From: Echinostoma caproni
Lineage: Eukaryota; Platyhelminthes; Trematoda; Plagiorchiida; Echinostomatidae
NCBI GenBank assembly: GCA_900618425.1
Contig: UZAN01046424.1
Span: forward strand, 11,069 to 24,025
Direction of reading: 5' to 3'
DNA length: 12,957 nt
Within the stretch, counting starts at the first letter, position 1. Each line of letters starts with the position of its first letter. Shown in pieces: positions 8,010-12,957 of this stretch. Under the pieces are notes generated by a model. The model saw only the letters and a list, made by a program, of their open reading frames with translations, made no database searches and had not been told where the DNA came from. The position numbers were made by a program, and so were the translations under genes.

Positions 8010-8149
8010 GAAGATGCAAGAACGCCGCTGATTACGACACTCAGCCATAACACTCAGTGTCTCTAACCAGTGGTCACGATCATCCCGAGGTCCCCAACCA
8101 GGGAGCTGAACGGGACCTATGTGACACAGTGTCCTGCTTAGGGTTTTCA
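8010..8149 (-). pseudogene. RTE-type ORF C-terminal tail
   Basis: On the minus strand the sequence reads L-P-G-W-G-P-R-D, then W-L-E-T-L, then N-Q-R-R-S-C-I (8103-8010). This is in a different frame from the domain just upstream, whose frame ends at a stop near 8147. It is the end of the element's ORF. The plus-strand copy at 7122-7220 is the same region of a related element. Confidence 0.75.
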
Positions 8150-9848
8150 TACCCTCATGTTAGGTCTTAGCTTGACCACCTTTGACTTTCTTCCACCCAC
8201 ATCTGCCTCGGCGAACAGCCTTCTGCGTGGCACATGCCCCAAACAACTTAATCTATGGAGGTCGACCACTCGCTCCAGTGGGCGACCGCAGATTCCCAAA
8301 ACTCTGAGCCTAACTTCAGCATTGCTCATCCGGCTGCCTCACCAGTTTAGTGCAATGCTGCGTGTTCAATGTTGTGTTCAAACACCGATAGTCTATCTTT
8401 ATCCTGTTTTCTTAATGGCCGAGTTTCTGTGCAGTATTGTAGAACTGTCCGAACTGCTGCAGCATACACTAGACCCTTCACAGACAACCGGATGTCGCGA
8501 CGGCACCACAGATGTCTCAAGTTAGCAAATGCCAACCAAGCCTTCTGTATGCGAGCTGACACTTCATCCATGATGCCTCCACCGGGTGAGATGTAGCTGC
8601 CCAGATAAAACTTAACCACTTGCTCTATTACATCCCCAGTTAGAGTGAGTCTGGGTGCTGGACCAACCCAGTCTTGTAGTAGTATTTTGCACTTTGAAGG
8701 TGCAAAACGCATACCGCACATGGCGGTGCTGGGGCTCAAGCTATCCAGAAAAGCTTGTAACTTACCTGGATTTTCACTTAGTAACACAATGTCGTCTGCG
8801 TACTCTAGATCAGACAGCCTGCCACCTGGAAGTAAATCGATGCCACTATCCTCGCACGAGGNGATATGGCTGTTTCTATAATCAAATCTATAACAAAGTT
8901 AAATAGAAACGGAGAGAGAGAGGGTAGTCCTGACGAACACCACTTTCCGTGGCGAACTCGGGTGAAAAAGTGCCGTAAGCCCGGACTTGACTTCTGCAAT
9001 TAGTATAAAGCGATCGCAATATTGGAATTAACTTCTCGGGCATATCCTACAGGGAAAGGCAGCACCAGAATTTAGATCGGTCGACTGAGTCGAAAGCCAC
9101 TTTCAAATCGAGAAAAATAGAGATGACGGGCCTACGAAAAGAATGTCGATGCTTCAAAATTTGGTGAAGAGTGAAGATGTGGCCGAGACAACGTCAACTA
9201 GGTCTAAAACCAGCCTGGTTCTTACGCGTGCACTCTTTACGTACGGCAGACAATCGACGGAGTATAATACCAGCGAGAAGTTTAGAGATGATGTTGACTA
9301 AACTAATTCGCAGCGGTCAGTGAAGTTCGCTTCACTGTATTCCACTGTACGATGATGAAACTAATTGCTCTGTGGTTTTCACAGGAGGATCTGTCACCTT
9401 TCAGGTAAATCGGTATGATCACCTATTCACACCGTTCAGCTGGAACCTTTTCCCTTTCCCACATTGAGCCCAGGAGTTTCGTCAACTCCAACAATAACGC
9501 TGAGTCTCCATCCTTAAACGCCGATGGAAACAGTCCATATGGGCCGGAGGCCTTATGCCTTTTGAGATAACTCACTTCCCGAGAAACCACCATTTCAGAT
9601 AGAGGACTGACATCAACTGGGAGTACTTGCCCAGTCGAAATGGAGCGTGATAAGTTAGATGTCGATAGAGGCCATTTGAACTGGGCCTTGAAGTGTTCAA
9701 CCCATTGATCAAGACGGCGTTGCTGATCGTGAATCAGTGTGCCATCGGATTCCTTAATTACCTCGCTTACACCTATTTTCCTAGGGCCCGTATTCCTAAT
9801 TGGACGGAAAAGATAGCGACTATTACCAATAGCCGCAGCTTTCTCCAT
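8150..9848 (-). pseudogene. RTE-type reverse transcriptase domain
   Basis: RT landmarks on the minus strand are: H-K-A-S-G-P-x-G-L-F-P (fingers, about 9505-9560); I-S-x-x-N-I-I-S-K-L-L-A (split by the 49-bp insertion at 9309-9357); Q-A-G-F-R-P (about 9200); F-L-D-L-K-x-A-F-D-S-V-D (palm A, about 9075-9120); S-G-V-R-Q ... P-L-S-P-F-L-F-N-F (about 8895-8960); E-Y-A-D-D (catalytic, YADD at 8791-8802); F-A-P-S-K-C-K (about 8690); and R-L-S-V-K-G-x-V-Y (thumb, about 8470-8500). The catalytic Asp residues of motifs A and C are still encoded. Stops inside the Q-A-G-F-R block and after motif A, an N at 8862 with a frame change, and a shift near 8350 make it non-functional. Confidence 0.85.
9300..9366 (+). 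mobile_element. 49-bp retroposon 3' end with 9-bp target-site duplication
   Basis: Bases 9309-9357 interrupt the RT coding sequence between codons for conserved H-R-A-I and S-L-V-N-I-I. They are flanked by AAACTAATT at 9300-9308 and again at 9358-9366. Removing the insert and one copy of the duplication restores the expected residues across the site. The inserted piece ends on the plus strand in GATGATG. It contains the hairpin CAGTGAAG-TTCG-CTTCACTG (9318-9337), with an 8-bp perfect stem. A related 47-base 3' end (39/47 identical) occurs at 10995-11041 and continues into a longer GAT tail. It looks like a severely 5'-truncated retroposon. Confidence 0.82.
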
Positions 9849-10199
9849 CTCTCTAAACTTTTCTACCCATTAATTCTCGCGGTCATTCCTCAGACTCCTG
9901 ATGAGCTGGCGTTTGAGGGATTTGCGCGCTGTCATATGTGGCATCAGGAGGGAGGGTTCTGCGGCCGTCCAGTAGGGCGGCCGAGGTCGACGAGATCCAT
10001 CGTCTGTATTTTGAGCAGGGTCCGATGTTGCTTCTATCGATATTTGACTAGCTTCCTTGATTTGCTTCCAATGTTCATTGAGTCTTTCGGCTGGTGGCTG
10101 AACTGACAGGTGATCGGAGTTTCACTTCCAAAGCTGATTTGCAGCAATCGCTGACATTGTATCGTGTTCATCCGTTTTCGGTGGCTTTCTTTCGGTTGT
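9849..10199 (-). pseudogene. RTE-type ORF linker between endonuclease and RT
   Basis: The minus strand keeps a recognisable W-I-S-S-x-S-x-A-L-L-x-x-R-R-x-x-P-P segment near 9960-10015, and M-E-K-A-A-A-I-G-N-S-R-x-L-F at the border with the RT domain. Both are typical of the linker in this family. Several stops occur between the blocks. No independent function is known for this region. Confidence 0.6.
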
Positions 10200-10588
10200 T
10201 TGCCAGGCGTAAGGAGAACTTGGCTCGTAACAAGGCGTGGTCTGTGTCCCACAGCTGTTAACCAGTAAGAACGACAGTCTTGAATTGATCCCCTCCAACA
10301 GTAACTGATGGCGATGTGGTCGATTTGGGTCCAGCGCTGTGAAGCGGTTGGCGGTCTCCATGTAAGGCGGCGTTGTCTCTTGTGCGAAAAGTTCGTGCTT
10401 GAAAGGGATAGTCCTTGTTCCCCCAGAGTTGAAGTAGGCGGTCTCCGTTGTCCTCCCGGCTGGCTGGGATTGCGCGCGGTCCACCAAGAAGCCTTTCTAA
10501 TTCATCCAGGGATCCCACTTGAGCAATGAAGTCCCCGGGGACTACTAAGATGTCTGTTGATCGAACACTTTGGAGTAATTGAGAAAGG
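10200..10588 (-). pseudogene. AP-like endonuclease, C-terminal half
   Basis: On the minus strand, directly after the retroposon insertion, the frame reads L-S-Q-L-L-Q-S-V-R-S-T-D-I-L-V-V-x-G-D-F, then N-G-D-R-L-L-Q-L. A changed frame then gives T-W-R-P-P and I-D-H-I-A-I-S, and further on D-T-D-H-A-L-L. These are the catalytic G-D-F-N-A, the T-W-x-P and the terminal D-H blocks of APE-type endonucleases of non-LTR elements. The metal-binding Asn of G-D-F-N reads Ile here, so even a corrected frame would probably be impaired. This domain nicks target DNA to prime reverse transcription. Confidence 0.8.
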
Positions 10589-10630
10589 CCATCACGACAG
10601 GACTGCACCCCATCACGACGAGACTGCACC
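10589..10630 (+). repeat. 21-bp tandem duplication
   Basis: Two adjacent 21-base units, 10589-10609 and 10610-10630, differ at only two positions (AG versus GA in the middle). They lie exactly at the left border of the retroposon insertion. They may be a 5'-end repeat of the inserted element or a by-product of its integration. Confidence 0.9.
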
Positions 10631-11050
10631 TTGATATGGTGTGATGACTTGTGTACCTCTCGGACCCAACGAGCTACACGGGATGATTTTTATCAAGCCG
10701 AAGATCTAATCATGTCTGGAAGGTCGAAGCGTAGGGGTCGGACGAAGTCCAGTATCCTGGTCCGCCAGGTTGAGGGTTCGACTAGAACCGGCGTCTCAGT
10801 CGGCAAAAAATGGTGAAGGAGTAATTGATCCAAATAAATGGGCCTCCACTCCGCTTCACCCGCTGCCTTGCTGGTAGGTTCTTGTCAAAACTAAAGGCTT
10901 TGGTTGAGAACCCTAATCGTTTTCCTGCTTAGTGGCTGGACACCCTAGCAGTACCCGTCCATCAAACCCCAATGCATATGCATTGCGAGTTTGACAGCGA
11001 TCGGTGAAGTTCGCTTCCTTGCACTTCGCTGTACGATGATGATGATGATG
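10589..11050 (+). mobile_element. SINE-like or truncated LINE insertion (about 460 bp) in the endonuclease
   Basis: This block separates two halves of the endonuclease that should be adjacent: K-D-E-F-Y-K-D ends at 11051, and L-S-Q-L-L-Q-S resumes at 10588. On the plus strand it ends in GATGATGATGATGATG (11035-11050), preceded by the 47-base 3' end shared with the 49-bp insertion. The left end begins with a 21-base tandem duplication (10589-10630). An RNA polymerase III B-box-like GGTTCGACT lies at 10775-10783, but I find no convincing A box, so a tRNA-derived SINE is only one possibility; the other is the 3' UTR of a LINE. No target-site duplication is visible. A 61-codon open frame in it matches nothing. 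Confidence 0.65.
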
Positions 11051-11476
11051 TCCTTGTAGAACTCATCCTTGATTTCAGGTGTACTGCAATCCGTCGGTGC
11101 AAACGCCGATGTGACGAACCTGAATCGACGGTTCGTTCTGTAGCTGTTGACCCGTGCTGAACCTTTGAGACGGACAGCGCACAGTCGGCTACTGACTGGA
11201 ATCCAGTCAAGAAGCGAGTGCTCAGCCTTGACACTTAGCGCAATCTCAACACCAGTGACACCCCGAGCTTCGGATGCCGAATCGCCTAACACACGCAGAG
11301 TGAAGCGTGAGGATGAAGCTGGATTTGGAGAACGGAGGGAGATGATTGAAGAAGGGTCTTGCATGCGTGTTTCGGAAACAGCAGACATCTAAATGGAAGG
11401 TTTCAAGGGTTCTAGCCAAAGCAGCTTGTTGATCGATCTGGTATAGTGGGTGGACATTGAGTGCAGCTAAGTGAAA
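11051..11476 (-). pseudogene. AP-like endonuclease, N-terminal half
   Basis: The minus strand starts with F-H-L-x-x-L-N-V, then Q-Q-A-A-L-A-R-T-L-E, then D-V-C-C. After a one-base frame change near 11372 it continues S-E-T-R-x-Q-D-P-S-S, then L-L-D-W-I-P-x-x-S-R-L-C-A-V-R-L, then A-P-T-D-C-S, then K-D-E-F-Y-K-D at the insertion border. The L-N-V Asn and the catalytic Glu of S-E-T-R are conserved. It pairs with the C-terminal half at 10588-10200 to make one APE-type endonuclease. The frameshift and the 460-bp insertion break it. Confidence 0.82.
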
Positions 11477-12310
11477 AGGGGATTTTGGTTTCAAAAATCT
11501 GATCTGAGTGGTTGACCCTATTAATTGAACACTGAGTGACATCCGATGGATTTCGTAAACTGGATGCACCTGGGATTATTTAGGATCGAGAAGAACAAAA
11601 CAGATGGGAAAGACGGTTTTCCAAATGGTTACCCAAGACTTTAGGGTACCGCACACTTCGCGGTAGCCCACACTGACGAAGGGGTTTTTCTTTGGGAACC
11701 CTAACCGGAGTCTTCGACTCGAAAGTCTGACCAACAAGGCAGTGGGGTGTAAATCCAACGTGGAAGCGTGAACCGAGCACCCGTGTCGGAGCTTCTGGAG
11801 ACCTGTCACGCAAGTCCTTCGGATTTCGGTTAAGTTTGTCGTTTGCTCGTGCGTTGATTATCCGTCCGCTTTTCGGGATCGGCCCTTAGCCTCATGCACC
11901 CAAGGAGACAAGCGGAACGTGGACGGGGCAGCACCTTATTGGCTGGGGACTGCCCAGCTTGGGCGAGCAGTACCTGTCAAATAAAGTGCGAAGAATTCTC
12001 CTAAAATCGAGAGGGGGGTCTAGGTACCCCGCTCGTACATCCATCTAGTGAGGGGTTTTGACCGGTAGACTGCCTCTCATCGTGTTTATTTGCTGGAGTG
12101 ACCTCTCCAGGAGCGGATGTGGATAGGAAGCCAGGTGTCAAGGCAGCTGGCATTGTGAAACTGATCTTCGTTAGGCCTCTACCCGTTGGACTTTCCGACA
12201 TCATTGGATCTACGGATGTGAAAAGCCAACCTGTGTAGCTCGCAGGGTCATGGAGGCACGCAAGCCACCACCCCAAGTCAAGGTGCAATCTCTTCGTGAT
12301 GAAACCCATT
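11477..12310 (-). other. Unassigned segment, possibly 5' region of the RTE-type element
   Basis: Between the endonuclease start and the next RT fragment are about 830 bases without a recognised domain. Two overlapping minus-strand frames of 77 codons (11576-11813) end just before the endonuclease. A third minus-strand frame is open from about 12290 to a stop at 12001, with a Ser/Pro/Thr-rich product. Position and orientation suggest the 5' untranslated region or a small upstream ORF of the minus-strand element, but nothing in the translations confirms this. I cannot see a 5' boundary or a target-site duplication. Confidence 0.4.
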
Positions 12311-12454
12311 AAGAGCTTCACAGTCAACTGAATCGAAGGCTCCTTTTAGGTCAAGGAACACTGTGTGACGCAGTTCGAGGACTTGATGCACAGTGCAGAA
12401 TTGGTCGATGCACCCACGAGCTGATCGGAATCCGGCTTGCTGTTCGCGGATATG
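12311..12454 (-). pseudogene. RT palm fragment of a second RTE-type copy (minus strand)
   Basis: The minus strand reads R-E-Q-Q-A-G-F-R-S-x-R-G-C-I-D-Q, then V-F-L-D-L-K-G-A-F-D-S-V-D-C-E-A-L, uninterrupted over 48 codons. This is the fingers-to-palm A region of an RTE-type reverse transcriptase, with the catalytic Asp present. It cannot belong to the minus-strand element at 8010-11476, which has its own copy of this region at 9075-9230. At its left end the similarity stops abruptly. At its right end it abuts a plus-strand RT fragment. Confidence 0.78.
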
Positions 12455-12957
12455 TGCTTTGCACCTTCAAAGTGCAAAGTGATGCTGCAGAACTGGGTTT
12501 TGTCTACTCCTGCTCTGACACTAAATGGCCAGGATTTAGTTGTGGTGGGTTACTTTTCCTACTTAGTTAGTTGCGTGACCAATGATGGTAGCGCAGCAAA
12601 GGAGATAATCGCCCGCATTTCCAGGGCTCGAGCAGCATACGCAGGCCTGAAACACCTTTGGCGTAGACCCAATGTTTCACTGAAGTTGAAAGGTCGTGTA
12701 TATTGTGCTAGCGTTCGTTCAGTCCTGCTTTAGGGTTGTGAGACCCTGAATTTGCGAGTAGGAGATATCCGTCGACTAGAAGTTTTCGATTATCGGTGTT
12801 TACGCAGTTCGATGAAGCNTGCCCGGCCATCGTCTGCCGCACCGCGCTTTATTCGCTGTGGCTAATCCGGACTGGAGGAAACCGCGTGGAGGTCAACAGA
12901 TGACGTGGAGACGAGTCATGAAGAAATGCACAGAGCCATTAGGTAGAGTAGGGGTCT
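12452..12957 (+). pseudogene. RT thumb and C-terminal fragment of a second RTE-type lineage (plus strand)
   Basis: From the ATG at 12452 the frame reads M-C-F-A-P-S-K-C-K-V-M-L-Q-N-W, then A-R-A-A-Y-A-G-L-K-H-L-W-R-R, then V-S-L-K-L-K-G-R-V-Y-C-A-S-V-R-S-V-L-L. A TAG at 12731-12733 stands where Tyr is expected. The frame then continues as G-C-E-T and D-I-R-R-L-E-V-F-D-x-R-C-L-R. After an N at 12819 it resumes in another frame as P-G-H-R-L-P-x-R-A-L-F-A-V and P-R-G-G-Q-x-M-T-W-R-R to the window end. About 40-45 residues normally found between R-C-L-R and P-G-H-R-L-P are missing at the N. It differs clearly from the minus-strand element (K-L-K-G versus S-V-K-G), so it is a separate lineage. Confidence 0.82.

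Larger units (their letters stand above)
8010..11476 (-). mobile_element. Near full-length RTE-type non-LTR retrotransposon, inactive
   Basis: Read on the minus strand, the domains run in order: apurinic-type endonuclease (11476-10200), linker (10199-9849), reverse transcriptase (9848-8150) and C-terminal tail (8149-8010). After subtracting two insertions (10589-11050 and 9309-9366), about 2.95 kb of coding sequence remains. That is roughly 980 codons, the size expected for the single ORF of this clade. R-L-S-x-K-G-x-V-Y and the H-R-L-x-x-L-G-H-V motif support RTE-clade membership. Frameshifts, stops and the insertions disable it. Sequence upstream (11477 to about 12300) may be its 5' region. 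Confidence 0.85.

Noticed and set aside
8157..8906. Plus-strand open frames opposite the RTE reverse transcriptase
   Set aside because: Antisense shadows; RT motifs are on the minus strand.
9898..9905. CTGATGAG, a hammerhead ribozyme core half, known from schistosome satellites
   Set aside because: No GAAA partner and no stems around it; it lies in the RTE linker coding region.
10775..10790. tRNA gene or tRNA T-arm at GGTTCGACTAGAACC
   Set aside because: The bases fold as GGTTC/GAACC rather than a 7-base T-loop with a 5-bp stem, and no acceptor, D or anticodon arms are present.
12460..12480. Inverted repeat CTTTGCAC/GTGCAAAG as a regulatory palindrome or terminal inverted repeat
   Set aside because: It is an intrinsic consequence of the conserved F-A-P-S-K-C-K codons and also occurs, slightly changed, in the other RTE copy near 8690-8707.
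1..12957. Prokaryotic interpretation (operons, CRISPR, phage defence)
   Set aside because: Intron signals, microsatellites and nested retrotransposons are eukaryotic; no repeat-spacer array or Shine-Dalgarno-led gene cluster is present.

Overview
The window reads as nuclear DNA of a flatworm, most likely a digenean trematode. It contains intron-interrupted coding sequence, a decayed Gypsy-type LTR retrotransposon with the gag/protease/integrase signature I know from flukes, and several copies of an RTE-type non-LTR retrotransposon of the kind abundant in flukes. By eye the base composition is around the mid-40s % GC. That looks high for Schistosoma and fits a liver- or lung-fluke-like genome better. 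I did not count it, and the species call is inference.

Region 1 (about 1-4125, minus strand) holds the only convincing host gene. Two exons, 4125-2676 and 964-277, are joined across a 1.7 kb intron. The donor is near-consensus and the phases match (both phase 2). The product is long and rich in Ser, Pro and Thr. It ends in a C-terminal motif (Y-M-E-x4-I-P-x2-M-S-x-M-A-x2-M-Y) that I recognise as the C-terminal signature of OSER1 (oxidative-stress-responsive serine-rich protein 1, DUF776). The first coding exon(s) lie upstream, beyond the mobile-element-rich stretch or outside the window. The long exon is broken on paper by one N flanked by a duplicated 9-mer. Collapsing that artefact restores both reading frame and intron phase.

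Region 2 (about 4130-7000, plus strand) is a decayed Gypsy-like element. It keeps Gag with a degenerate zinc knuckle, a protease with D-T-G-S, an integrase core and a Pol tail, but reverse transcriptase and RNase H are gone. Weak matches suggest very old LTRs on either side. At 7122-7220 sits the extreme C-terminal end of an RTE-type element, also on the plus strand.

Region 3 (about 8010-11476, possibly to about 12300, minus strand) is a nearly complete but inactive RTE-type element with AP-like endonuclease, linker, reverse transcriptase and C-terminal tail. Two retroposons sit inside it, both in plus orientation: one of about 460 bp splitting the endonuclease, and one of only 49 bp splitting the reverse transcriptase, with a perfect 9-bp target-site duplication. 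The two share the same 47-bp 3' end (39/47 identical), which ends in a GATGAT-type tail. In the short copy this end forms an 8-bp hairpin with a TTCG loop.

Region 4 (about 12311-12957) carries pieces of a second RTE lineage in a head-to-head inverted arrangement: a minus-strand RT palm fragment abuts a plus-strand RT thumb fragment at 12452-12454. This layout resembles a 5' inversion (twin priming).

The genes do not form an operon or pathway. The biology here is one host gene plus layered, nested retrotransposition. The most unusual signal is the shared short retroposon 3' end. None of the mobile-element reading frames is intact, and I found no RNA genes, CRISPR arrays or bacterial features.
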